A stretch of 64,000 nt of DNA, taken from contig PPXM03000006.1 in the NCBI GenBank assembly GCA_003707065.3, positions 124,001-188,000 on the forward strand. The letters run 5' to 3'. The stretch comes from Trigonopsis variabilis. Lineage: Eukaryota > Ascomycota > Trigonopsidomycetes > Trigonopsidales > Trigonopsidaceae. The position numbers and the translations under genes were made by a program. Under the pieces are notes generated by a model. The model was not told the origin of the DNA. It searched no databases and worked only from the letters and a program-made list of their open reading frames with translations. Shown piece by piece: positions 37,301 through 47,224 of this stretch; the first letter of the stretch is position 1, and each line of letters opens with the position of its first letter.

Positions 37301-37734
37301 TTAGAGCTGACGAAGGTCTTAATGTCCCTTCGGATCCTAACTCCTCTTACCATAAGATTGAAAGGGCTGAGCGACACTTTAATCCATTGAAAGTTTCCAA
37401 GAATCTCCAGGCTCAGCTACCGTTCAAATCGCAGCCTCAAGCTATGAAAGCTAGAAGCAAGAAATCGTACTTGCAGAAGCGAGCTGTTGTGTTGGCTGGT
37501 CCCGAACGCAAGGCCCGGGAGCTATTGCAAAAGGTGATGACTTTGAGAAACGACAAGGCCGAGCGTCAAAAGCAAAAGAAAGAAGCTCGTCTAAAGGAGC
37601 GTCTCAAAGCTGCCAAGAAGCTTGAAGCACAACACCAAGAGGCTGTAAGAGAGCGCAAGAAGGAATACTTTCGCACGGCCGGGAAAAGACAAGCATCTGG
37701 GGATGACAGAGATTCGAAGCGGGTTAAGGTGTAA
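34301..37734 (+). CDS. BMS1: ribosome biogenesis GTPase Bms1
   Basis: Nucleolar GTPase of the small-subunit processome needed for 18S rRNA maturation and 40S assembly. Exons are 34301-37142 and 37184-37734 with a 41-nt intron; product 1,130 aa. Residues 1-60 are basic. The GTPase domain has the P-loop GPPGVGKTTL. A long acidic, Asp/Glu-rich region near residues 400-700 includes runs of Asp. The conserved C-terminal domain follows and the join rebuilds ILMSDIVFLRAWYP. The tail is Lys/Arg-rich. Length and order match yeast Bms1. Confidence 0.95.
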
Positions 37735-37852
37735 GAATAGATGAATTTGAAGTAAACGTGGACAGCTAAAGCTACAAAAAGTGACAGAAACAGATACACA
37801 CTCAGAAGAATAAATCTCCGTTAATTTTGATCATTCACAGTCGGCATATCAT

Positions 37853-38698
37853 TCAAAAGACAAGGCTCACTAACCATCTGAGAACAAGGAGGGCTAGAAC
37901 GACGAGCAGGAAGAGAGCCAGGAAGATCTTGACAGGACCAAACTTGTATAGATAAAGTTCCTTGAGCTGCATCAAATAAAGAAGTGTAACCTTTGAATCA
38001 AGCTTGCTTTCACCAAATTCTCGAGTAGCGAAATTAAACGGAACATCACCGATTTCTGAAGTCTTGACATTGCCTTTGACTAGCAGTTCCAGGGCGATCT
38101 TAAAACTCTGGCCATTGTATCGTTTTTTCTGCAATTGCTCATCAGAAGGATATTCTGAAGCAGGCAACCCAAAGAATCCACTCATAGGATCGCTGGCTCC
38201 AGTAAGAGGTAGAGCTAAGCATCGAGCACCCCATGAAATCAGCCGTCGAACGACGCCCCAATTCTTGTCAATTTTCACGCTAGGATCGTATCGAGTACCT
38301 AAGGCAAATTTGACATTTGGTTTCCGAAGCTCATCCAACATTTTCGGAACATACTCTGGAGGATGTTGGAAGTCAGCATCCATACACACCAAGTACGATC
38401 CTCTGGCTACCCTGAATCCTCTCATGACAGCAGAAGATAGGCCCTTTTCACCCTTTCGCGCCACAAAACGGACATTAGGATATTTCGACTTAGCATATTC
38501 CTCGACTATGTCTTCAGACTCTTGCTGTTCTTGGGCGTTTGGTGTATCATCGACAAACACTAATTCGGTCGAGTCAGCATAGCTTCCCAAGGCATCGTAC
38601 AATGCAGGGATCAGTTTTTTTATATTCTCTTGTTCCTTAAATGTAGGAATTATGATGCTGTTCTCAATTGCGGTATTCTTTCGCGCCTTTGGGGCCAT
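37853..38698 (-). CDS. DPM1: dolichol-phosphate mannose synthase, anchored (yeast-type) Dpm1
   Basis: GT2 enzyme making dolichol-phosphate mannose from GDP-mannose on the cytosolic ER face, donor for N-glycans, O-mannosylation and GPI anchors. Single exon, 281 aa. Motifs seen: FVDD, CMDADFQHPPE, SDPMSGFFG and FKIALELL. A C-terminal membrane helix (last 25 residues) makes it the S. cerevisiae/Ustilago class rather than the human/S. pombe class that needs Dpm2/Dpm3. After VDD the usual N-S-x-D-G is replaced by TPNAQ. A CACGTGAC site lies 23 bp upstream of the start. Psa1 at 48 kb supplies its substrate. Confidence 0.93.
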   Translation of the reverse strand: MAPKARKNTAIENSIIIPTFKEQENIKKLIPALYDALGSYADSTELVFVDDTPNAQEQQESEDIVEEYAKSKYPNVRFVARKGEKGLSSAVMRGFRVARGSYLVCMDADFQHPPEYVPKMLDELRKPNVKFALGTRYDPSVKIDKNWGVVRRLISWGARCLALPLTGASDPMSGFFGLPASEYPSDEQLQKKRYNGQSFKIALELLVKGNVKTSEIGDVPFNFATREFGESKLDSKVTLLYLMQLKELYLYKFGPVKIFLALFLLVVLALLVLRWLVSLVF

Positions 38699-39224
38699 GA
38701 TGGTTCAAGGGAGAAAGGGACACGTGACGGACTCTCTAAAATCTGTGACGCCCAAAAGGCCCAAAAGGCCCAAAAGACGCCGTGTTACGAAGGCTTGAAC
38801 GAGATTATCTGCTTGGACTATTACTTCAACAATAGAATTCTTCTGTTACAGGTTGAAGGGCTGAAGGCCATCTAAAGAACAAGTAAAATATTGTTCTTGA
38901 AGAGTTACCAGGTTATATGTCCTCCCTAGAGACCTTTGCAAGCCCTTTTCTAGATTTCGATTGCCTTAAACCTGGCATAGTTTGCCGCTAAGAGGGCGTA
39001 ATGAACGCGTAGTTATTCTATCTATGTTCTTGCTGTCGTCTCTTATTACAGTATGCATAACAAAGTAATCCTTGACTATACTTAAGCCCTGTTAGCAACC
39101 ATCTTACCCCGGCATTTATTGCTGATTACTTCAGTATCTTTATTATTGAGTATTTGGAGCTGTTTACTGTCTTACAGCATTTCTATTTATATAATCCTCG
39201 GCCGATTTGACCTGCTTAGAGGCT
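38699..39224. promoter_or_regulatory. divergent region between DPM1 and the pseudokinase gene
   Basis: Holds CACGTGAC at 38721-38728 near the DPM1 start and a triple tandem GCCCAAAAG at 38750-38776. The remainder is AT-rich with no coding signal that I trust. Confidence 0.5.
38750..38776. repeat. three perfect tandem copies of GCCCAAAAG
   Basis: Three adjoining 9-bp units about 50 bp upstream of the DPM1 start. They could be binding sites or a small expansion. Confidence 0.75.
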
Positions 39225-42137
39225 ATGACTGAGCATACTAAGGAGCCCTCAAGCAAGAGTCGCTTACGGTCTCCGGCACGAAGGTTTCTAAATAGTTTAC
39301 GGCGAAAAGCCAAAGGTTTGCCTTGAATTGCTGGCTGTTTATATTGACAACTAACCTTAGGAGGTTCTTCATCTCACAAACAAGACCATGAGAAGACAAA
39401 ACGAAAGGTCACAATCAATAACAAAGCGCAAGTCTGTGAAGGAAAATCAAAGCTCTGTATTGCTCATTCAAACGTGGTACCACACGATTCTGAGATGCCT
39501 TTTGAGCGAGGAAATCAGAGGAAAATTGAATGCCCGTCCGCATCCTACCATTCTGACCTTCTTAACAGTGTCGACACTATATTTTCATGCTCAGTCTACG
39601 ATAGTTCGTCTTGTCTTATACCTATACCTAGAGACGATAGAAATAGATCCCGTCAAAAGCACGCGAATCCAGAATATGCTGGACCATATCAGAGCTCTAC
39701 TATTCATAGACAAAATGCCGGAGGTTTAAATGATTTGTTCTCTACTCCTACCTCCTCCACATCAGAAAGCACAAAGCCGAGTTCGAAATTCAAACGAGCG
39801 ACGCGGTTTAGAAAATCTGGGCAGTCATCCATGCCAAAAACCAGTCGATGGCAGAGCTCTTCGGGCCCTTTTCTAAGGTCACTTCTACAGTTATTTCGAC
39901 CTCAGGAACCTCCCAATCATTCTACTGTCAAGATACCAAGAGAACGGGATGAGCCTTCTGCTTCTGACTCCTCTGATGAAGCTACAAATTCGCATTCATA
40001 TATAATATCATTCGAATCTAGGTGCTCTTCGTTGAAGAATGATGACCAAACTCGCGTTATCGATTCTTCTCCTGGCATATCCGACTTAATCATCCGAGAC
40101 TTGACTGATCTAATTAGTTACCCAGACACTACCCATCCTTCTGCTTGCTCAAACTATTCGAATGTTGATCAAGCAGTACAAGCCGAAATCTTAGATGTAC
40201 GACCTTGCAGCGTCTATACGACTTACCACTCGGCCTTGTTATACTCCTCCGATGGGGTCTTTTCTCCTCGCGATTCTGCAATACCAGATACCCATGATAT
40301 GTTCTCTTGTTCTTCAAGTATCTTTCACACTCCTCTAGGATCTGACACTACATTTTCGAGGCCAAGTTTTCCTGATGGTCCCGATGTCTCCACTACTTCG
40401 TTGGATACCAATAATTTAGTGATATTAGAACCTGAAGACTACGATACACCCATAATTGGTCCTCATCCTCGCATCGAGAGTCCGCTTTCATCAGTAGAAT
40501 CTTTTAGTTATACCCAAGGTGTGTTGTCTCCAGAAGAGGCTTGTTATCTTGACTACCTACCACCTTCTTCAGAGGCGGATAAATTCAATAGAGGCAGGCC
40601 GTTGTCGCACTACGGCAACCACTTCAAAGACAATAGAAACTTAATAGTCGTCTATCCTGACCACTCAGGTCAGTCTTCACGCGTCGAAGAAGATCTCGAG
40701 AGCACCTTACATGAAAATCAAACAATGGTTGTACTAGAGCCTGATGACCATACTATGTTCCACCAAACTGCTTATGAGGTTGAGGCTCTAACTAGGACTA
40801 GAGATAATGTGGTTTCCAAAGGACTTTGTTTTAATCGCTCTGTCCCATATGCAAATACTAACGAAACTTCTCCGAAGCGATTTGGTGCACATCCGGGGAA
40901 AAAGGCCTTTTATGAAGCCTCCATCATTCGTTCCGAGCTATCGCCTAATGGAGTGGTAGATTTGGACGACATTTGCGACTATTCGGCAAACAATTCATAC
41001 AGCTCTTCTGAACCGTCCACTTTCTTTCAGGATGGGTCCAGTACTCAGTCCCCTAATAATAGAAAAAATACAGCATGCACGAAGGAGTGCTCACCTCTTT
41101 ACGGATATGAAAAGGAATTCCAGCTTCCATCTTATGGTAAGAGCGAACTATGGGTTGCAAAGGATAAGAGAGGTTCAAGATGTGTTTTACGATCTATCAC
41201 TATCTCAGACGGGATGCTTGCTGAAGGTATTCTTGAGTTTGAGCGAGAGAAGGACATGCTACGGGAGCTGACAGAGAGAGAGTCTCGATGGACATCAAAA
41301 TTGTTGTGGTCGCTACGATTGGGCGAAACGTATTATATTGCCGTTAATTATGAATCAAACGGGACTCTGGAAGCTTACTTTGAGATGATTACGAAACAAA
41401 ACTATCTGTCGAGGGATCGCCTAGAAGGCTATATAAAGTATTGTGCTGCCGAACTAATTAATGCAGTATCCTTCATCCATAATGAAAACATTATTCATCG
41501 GAACATCCAGCCTTCGACCATTCTAGTCGATTCAAAGGGACATCTGAAGTTGGGGGATTTCAGGGCGGCCGTGCACGGAACGATCCATGTGCGAGAATAT
41601 GAATCGATGAGCTTGGAACTCTTGGCTGCCGTACAAGCAACCGATGTTAGATTATTGCCCCCTTTAGATAGTCCTGAAGGATACATGAGTCCTGAGGTCA
41701 TATTTGAGGGGCTTGTTGATGGGCGATGCGATTATTGGTCCGTGACGATGGTACTATTGACAATGATGCTTGGCCGAAATCCAGTTTTAACTGACAATTT
41801 CTGCCAAAGGCGAGATCGTCTGAGTCAAGAGATGAGGTGGTCTTCTGTGGAGACCAATACGGCTTTGTTGCTTTTGGACAATACACTTGACTACCCTGAG
41901 TTGGAAGTTTTCTCCGAATGGTCTAAACTGTTTGTGATCGAATCGTTGTGTGAGAAGGGCGACCGACTGATTGATGCCAATTACAAACTGCTGGATATAT
42001 TTGCCTGCAAAAGCTGCTACCTTGCAACGGTGACGAATGATGCCAGAGAGATACAAATGCATCCTTGGTTCCGTGATATTAAGTGGAGAGCGGTAGGTAC
42101 GACCACCTATCCCATTGCATCAGGTTTTCTGTCGTGA
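39225..42137 (+). CDS. AGC/MRCK-like pseudokinase with long Ser-rich N-terminus
   Basis: Product of 955 aa from exons 39225-39315 and 39361-42137 (45-nt intron, GTTTGC donor, CTAACCTTAG acceptor). Residues 1-620 are Ser/Thr/Pro/Asp-rich and look disordered. A protein-kinase fold follows, with order and wording close to the MRCK/citron AGC kinases (EREKDML, FIHNENIIH, SPEGYMSPEV, CDYWSV). Catalytic residues are lost: no Gly-rich loop, the VAIK Lys position reads CVLRS, HRD is HRN (41496-41504) and DFG is DFR (41556-41564). Probably a scaffold or regulator; target unknown. The exon-1 join was chosen by frame. Confidence 0.78.
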
Positions 42138-42418
42138 AAGTATGGTTTACCCCATTATAGTATTAGCACTCTTCAGTCGTAGCCGTGACACTAACGTCGC
42201 CAAGATGATACTTGCAGGCACGCGTTAATGAATAGCCAACATCGCCATTTTCCATCTGAACTCCAACATGGTAACGGTTTAATTTCTGGCCTGCCCAACA
42301 GCGAGGCGGGCCTTAATACCAGAGTTGGACTTCACGACAACGAGTCAATTGCTAAGAAGAGTATACTGTTGACTGCTGCTATATCAATTCAATTGCTTGA
42401 TAGGCATCGAAAACAAAA
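42138..42418 (+). promoter_or_regulatory. leader/promoter of the short-chain dehydrogenase gene, with a possible uORF
   Basis: An ATG at 42228 opens a 64-codon frame whose TGA overlaps the downstream ATG as ATGA (42419-42422). Whether it lies within the transcript is unknown. No other element stands out. Confidence 0.35.
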
Positions 42419-43420
42419 ATGACATTGTGGAGTCCAGTAGCGCTCGTGTGTTCCGAACGAGAGCTGAACCTAGATTTCATAGTTCTTTATGCCTGGCGCT
42501 CATTGATCCTAGCAATTTTTTGCCTTCTGTTAAGTTATATTAGTTGGAGCGCTCTAGCATTATTGGCAAGTATTATTGGTACGATCTTTGTATGTACTGC
42601 ATGGCTGCGGGGTCCCAAGCAAGATCTATTTGGCAAGATCCCGGCAGTGATTGTGATCACTGGAGGTAGTGGTTTATTGGGCCAAGCTTTGTGTGAAGTT
42701 TTCAAAGATCAACGGGTGATTGTCCTGGATCTGCAAAAGGGATCTAAAGGGGCCAAGTTTATCAAGTGCGATGTGTCTGATAAAGATGCTTTGGAATATG
42801 AGCTAAAAAAGATCATGCAAAAAGAAGGAGGCATTGATTTCATATTCTGCTGTGCGGGAATCATGCATCCAGGGAGAATATGGGAGGTTTCTGGGCCTGA
42901 TTTTGATAAAGTGCTGTCTGTGAATTTGAACTCGTGTCAGAATGCAGTCAAGACAGTAATTCAGGGAGTTTCCAAGGGACATCGACCGCCCAAAGGGATC
43001 ATACTGGTTGCAAGTATGCTTGGGATGTTGTCTCCACGTGGATTGAGTGCCTATGGAGCTTCTAAAGCGGGGATGATTGGACTCTTCGAAAGTATGAGTG
43101 CAGATTTCGCTTGTGAAAAGAAACTAGAAAACATTCGAACCCTTCTTGTATTACCTGGACAACTTGGAAAAGGCGGCATGTTTGGCAAGATCCAGACTCC
43201 CAGCCCATTCTTCGCTCCTATTATCAAAGCTGATCTATTAGCACAACAAATCCGAAAACTATTTTCAGAGAATAGGGTGGCCCAAGCGTGCTTCGGCGGA
43301 AGTGTGATAACCTGTCCCTTTTATGGCCTGGGGATTGGTCTAATGAGGCTTCTTCCAGACCCGCTTCGATATTTGTTGCGCAGTTGGAGTGGTATGGATA
43401 AAGCCATGGGATGGCGATGA
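42419..43420 (+). CDS. membrane-anchored short-chain dehydrogenase/reductase (SDR16C/Rdh10-like)
   Basis: Classical SDR of 333 aa without introns. Residues 25-65 hold one or two membrane helices; the Rossmann fold follows with TGGSGLLG, a catalytic Ser in LVASMLG and Tyr-Lys in YGASK. This layout resembles SDR16C enzymes (retinol/lipid dehydrogenases) and yeast Tda5. Substrate is not evident from sequence. It probably sits in ER or lipid-droplet membrane facing the cytosol (inference). It converges on the DUF4112 gene; a duplicated 20-bp unit lies in the shared 3' region. Confidence 0.82.
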   Translation: MTLWSPVALVCSERELNLDFIVLYAWRSLILAIFCLLLSYISWSALALLASIIGTIFVCTAWLRGPKQDLFGKIPAVIVITGGSGLLGQALCEVFKDQRVIVLDLQKGSKGAKFIKCDVSDKDALEYELKKIMQKEGGIDFIFCCAGIMHPGRIWEVSGPDFDKVLSVNLNSCQNAVKTVIQGVSKGHRPPKGIILVASMLGMLSPRGLSAYGASKAGMIGLFESMSADFACEKKLENIRTLLVLPGQLGKGGMFGKIQTPSPFFAPIIKADLLAQQIRKLFSENRVAQACFGGSVITCPFYGLGIGLMRLLPDPLRYLLRSWSGMDKAMGWR

Positions 43421-43492
43421 GATTTCTAGTCTACAGGTGTCTTTGCGATAAGCTCTTTGGCCGGGATTTTTCAAATTGTGATTATTGTTGTT

Positions 43493-43531
43493 TTGCATGA
43501 AGCCAAGGGACGTTGCATGAAGCCAAGGACG
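43493..43531. repeat. tandem duplication of a 19-20-bp unit
   Basis: TTGCATGAAGCCAAGG(G)ACG occurs twice back to back (43493-43512 and 43513-43531), differing by one G. It lies in the 3' region shared by two convergent genes, so it is likely a recent slippage or repair duplication. Confidence 0.8.
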
Positions 43532-43579
43532 CTCCTATGCCCTATTTTGAGAGATAATTAATGGAAGAATAAGTGAACG

Positions 43580-44306
43580 TCAATAGCCGCGACGAAGGTT
43601 TCTTTCAGCCTTCCATTTCTGGTATTCCGACATTCCCTGGTGTTCAAAAGGGTTTTCTGTTTGACGACCGAGATCTTGCATATGGATGTCCTGAGGATGG
43701 GTAGGCGAACCAGGAGAAGCAGCGGTATTATGGTCGTCTGGGTCGATATTGGAATGTGATCTTTCTAGAGCGCGTTTGACTAGAAATGTATGAACCATCG
43801 CGGCATTTCTGGTCGAGCAGCCGTTCATATAGGTGAAGAGGGAGCCGAGGACGGGCGGAAGGGAGATCAAAAAGTCAAAGAGGATATTCGCAGTCATTTT
43901 CGCAATCAAACTGGGAGGCACATCGAGGCGGTCGGCCAATGTATTTATTCTTAAATGAAGCGAGTAGAGAATGATAGGGCCAATCACGGGAATAATCGAT
44001 AACACAGGAGCCCACCCTAAGCCCCAGTTGCAGGCGTAGCATCCACAAAGACACCGGTCGTGTTTCCAGGCCATTTTGCATATTTTTTTATATGTCTTCC
44101 TCTCTAAATCCGTGCATTCTGGTGGCAGTTTCCGTCGGACAGTCTTGCCGTCCTTCTCTTTGACAAAATAGGGATCTAAAATTAGACTCTTGTTTCACAA
44201 CATCTATACCTTTGGTCTGGAAATGTTCTCCCGCAAAATCATTCCACTGATCTACAACAAGATCATAGCCGGGAAGGCTTTGGAGCTGCGACGCTAGCTG
44301 TTCCAT
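43580..44306 (-). CDS. DUF4112 family membrane protein
   Basis: Exons are 44210-44306 and 43580-44175 with a 34-nt intron; product 230 aa. The join gives FQTKDPYFVKEKDGKTVRRK, the family-typical start of DUF4112 proteins found in fungi and bacteria. A basic Lys/Arg stretch is followed by a Cys-rich turn (CLCGCYAC) and two hydrophobic segments (WAPVLSIIPVIGPIIL; NILFDFLISLPPVLGSL). The C-terminal 60 residues are polar. Function of the family is unknown. Confidence 0.8.
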
Positions 44307-45485
44307 GGTCGGGTTGGTCGGATCGTAACGCAGGGATTAATAGGAACTGTCGTCGTGAACTGATTATAGCTACTCTCATGCTATGATGTGGGAGAACTTG
44401 GTCTTCTAGGTTGGCTTACATAACTAGCAGTCCTAACCTTTACAATCTTTGTCAAACACTCGCGGGCACGGAGAGCCCTAACAGTGGGACTCTAGACTTT
44501 GCGATCTTGGGGCAATGGGAAGGGCTAGCAGCCGCATTTAAAGAAAAAGCCGTTCAGAGGAAAATTCATATTCATATTCCTACGCTTCACCCCTGCTTAT
44601 CTCTGTGCATCCCGTTAATGCCATCCTTATCCAGGCGGTCTGCTCGATACAATATGACGCCCAGCTCAGCGACTCCCACTGTAACGGCGCTAACGGAAGT
44701 AAACTAATCTCATAATTCCTATTCAACCGTTTGAAATCAAGCTTCAAGCCCTCGTTTTGAGCTACTATTTACAGCAACTATTAACATATCATATCAATTA
44801 TCTCGCTCATTAAGAATTCCCATATTTATGAGACCGCGGACATTAGGGTTGCTACCCAATCTAGTTTCAAGGGCGTGGCTTGGATCTGTGGATATCAGAG
44901 CCAGTGTGATAAGAAAGTCAGTCTTCTGATCAATTTTGCAACCAATTGACCATCGGTCCATTAAATAGGCTCAAATTAAGTGAACCATTGAGACAGATCT
45001 CGTAAACGGCGAGAGCTATCACCTCATTGGGAGATAAGTATCATCGCTACCAAAAAAAAGATCCCAAAGCCATTACATAATGTACCTCAACAAGGAAATA
45101 TAAGATAAGCAAACAGGTCAATTGAGCTTGTGAGGCAACAAGTTTACAAAAATTTACCATTTCCATCGTTATACTTGTAATTCCTGCTATTCCGGATCTA
45201 CTGCGAGAACTTGCGGGTTTTGCGGGGAACTATGACATAGGTTGTCCCGGAGACCAGGCAAGTTTCTGCCCAAAAGTCCAAGTCTTAGCTATCAATTCAG
45301 TTTTTTCCGCGTCAAAACCAGCCAAAAATCCCTCGTAAAGTCAATTGACACCTCACGCAGAAGTACAAAAGGATAATAGACAGCTTCTGTCGAACGAAGG
45401 TGCTGGCGTTGACAAATGACACATGACGTTTAACCAATTATATAAAGGCTGCCTTGGACGTCGCAATCGTATTCTGGAAACAATC
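44307..45485. other. 1.2-kb stretch between the DUF4112 gene and SOD2
   Basis: Divergent promoter space. The open frame at 44411-44707 begins only with TTG and has no family similarity. The SOD2-proximal end carries TGACGT (45424-45429), CCAAT (45432-45436) and TATATAA (45438-45444). Confidence 0.5.
45420..45446 (+). promoter_or_regulatory. SOD2 core promoter (TGACGT, CCAAT, TATA)
   Basis: TGACGT (CREB/Atf-type half site), CCAAT and TATATAA follow one another within 25 bp. The TATA lies about 45 bp before the ATG at 45486, which supports that ATG over the in-frame one at 45423. Confidence 0.55.
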
Positions 45486-46145
45486 ATGTCGCTTGCTCGT
45501 CTTCGTCTTAGTCTCCGATCGTTCTTCCCTGGCCGTCGCTCTATTGCTACTGTGTCTCTTCCCGATCTCAAGTATGATTATGGTGCTTTAGAGCCTTATA
45601 TCTCTGGACAGATTATGGAGCTCCACCACGATAAACATCACAAGACCTATGTCAATGGCTACAACACCGCTGTTGAGAAGCTTGCTGAAGCTGCAGCAAA
45701 GGCCGATATTACTACCCAGGTCAATTTGCTTCCTGCCGTGAACTTCCATGGCGGTGGACATGTGAACCATTCGTTGTTCTGGGACAACCTTGCTCCTGTC
45801 TCTCAGGGTGGTGGTGAGTTGCCCTCATCGGACTCTCCCTTGGGAAAGGCCATTACGGAATACTATGGATCTCCAGAGAAGTTGATTAACCTGTTCAACA
45901 CCAGGCTTGCTGCCATCCAAGGCTCTGGCTGGAGTTGGTTGGTTAAAGACAAAGAAACTGGTGTTCTTGATGTGATTAACAAAGCCAACCAGGATGCCGT
46001 TGCTGGAAAATATATTCCTTTGCTAGGTATCGATGCCTGGGAGCATGCTTACTACCTTCAGTATAAGAATGTCAAGGCCGAGTACTTCAAGGCTATCTGG
46101 AATGTCATCAACTGGAAGGAAGTGGAGAAGCGCTTTGCTGCTTAA
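45486..46145 (+). CDS. SOD2: mitochondrial manganese superoxide dismutase
   Basis: Converts superoxide to peroxide and oxygen in the mitochondrial matrix. From ATG 45486 the product is 219 aa. The start MSLARLRLSLRSFFPGRRS is a basic presequence, then SLPDLKYDYGALEPYIS begins the enzyme. Metal ligands are seen in ELHHDKHH, NFHGGGHVNHSLFW and DAWEHAYY, and QGSGWSWL holds the Gln typical of the Mn type. An in-frame ATG at 45423 would add 21 residues but lies before the TATA box. No introns. Codon bias is high. Confidence 0.96.
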   Translation: MSLARLRLSLRSFFPGRRSIATVSLPDLKYDYGALEPYISGQIMELHHDKHHKTYVNGYNTAVEKLAEAAAKADITTQVNLLPAVNFHGGGHVNHSLFWDNLAPVSQGGGELPSSDSPLGKAITEYYGSPEKLINLFNTRLAAIQGSGWSWLVKDKETGVLDVINKANQDAVAGKYIPLLGIDAWEHAYYLQYKNVKAEYFKAIWNVINWKEVEKRFAA

Positions 46146-46543
46146 TACTTTTGTACCTCTGCCATTGATAGCTTCTAGCTAGAATTGAATAACGAGTAGT
46201 ATATCATTATGATTAGGATCATGACTGTAGTCTAATGTCTTTTATGGCCTCTGCCTGACTTGCTGTAATATTTGCTTCCGTCAGCGAACTCGCTTTGCTC
46301 TACGTGAAGTCATAGTATCCATTCGTAGACTGATCATTAGTCTCATCCATAGACTAATATCATGACGAAGAGGCTTGCTAACAAACTGGTGCAAGACTAA
46401 AAGGCAATTTGTAGTCAAACTCTTCTAAAGAACAGCCAGCGTCACTTGTGAGCCACCGCGCTTTGGTGTCATGGAATGGTCAGCTCATGGAGATGGTTAC
46501 TTGGTCATCACCGTCACTTGATCCTTCTCAACATTTAAGGTGC
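46146..46543. other. intergenic between SOD2 and DSC2
   Basis: About 400 bp containing the SOD2 3' end and the DSC2 promoter. I see no coding sequence; a frame continuing upstream of the DSC2 ATG starts with GTG at 46448 and is not family-like. Confidence 0.5.
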
Positions 46544-47224
46544 ATGTTTGTTTTGACTACCGGGGGTCTCGACAATGTGCCAGTGACAAAGCGGCTGCTA
46601 TGGGGTCTAATTATTTTGTCCATAACCATCTCCGTTTTGGATCTTAAACCCTATTTTTCGATCCCTCATCTCGAGGTCATCAGCAGCTGGGGTACGGAAC
46701 TCGACGCGGCTGTTTCTAACAAATAGGCCAATGGTGGAGATTAGCATTATGGCAGCTCGTTTATACAACGCAGTCAGAACTACTGCTGGCTTCCCTTCTG
46801 ATTTATAACGCGCGCGTGGTCGAACGGTTCCTAGGAAGCAAGCGGTATCTGGTTCGTTCAAATCTCCGTGCAGGACAATGTTAACATCTAGCGTATCTTG
46901 ATTTCTAGCTGGGTTGTCTGTTCGCTGATCGGTCCAGTCTTGGCCACGATCACTTCATCTGGGCTAGGTCCTGGACCAGACGGAATCCTAGCTTGCGTCA
47001 TTACTTTATTTCACTTTCTTGTGCCCACCTTGTACACAGTTCAGCTGGGTACTAGAGGCAAGTCTATTAGATTGACTGATAAACTTCCAATCTGGTTCAT
47101 ATTCATCCAACTTATTCTTATCCGGCTTAAGACCTCCTGGATCTCTGTCCTCGTTGGAATTGGTTTCGGATTCTACGTTGGCCATGCTTTAGAATCATCC
47201 AAACATTCTATAATTATCGGTTAA
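46544..47224 (+). CDS. DSC2: Dsc2-like rhomboid-family subunit of the Dsc E3 ligase, short form
   Basis: Rhomboid pseudoprotease resembling Dsc2/UBAC2, which recruits substrates in the Golgi Dsc ubiquitin ligase (SREBP cleavage, membrane quality control). Exons are 46544-46691, 46727-46851 and 46892-47224, with introns of 35 and 40 nt; product 201 aa. The start reads LDNVPVTKRLLWG and the joins rebuild SSWGQWWRLALWQLVYTTQSE and NARVVERFLGSKRY, strong family signatures. The second donor (GTTCGT) is non-standard but preserves family spacing. There is no catalytic Ser-His pair, as in the family. Unlike S. pombe Ucp14, no C-terminal UBA domain is present before the stop. Confidence 0.8.

Noticed and set aside
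44411-44707. 98-codon frame upstream of SOD2
   Set aside because: Starts with TTG, has no ATG near its start, no family pattern and no supporting splice sites.
46808-46880. tRNA-like box A (TGGTCGAACGG) and box B-like (GTTCAAATC) sequences
   Set aside because: The stems do not pair and the stretch is coding sequence of exon 2 plus intron of the Dsc2-like gene.
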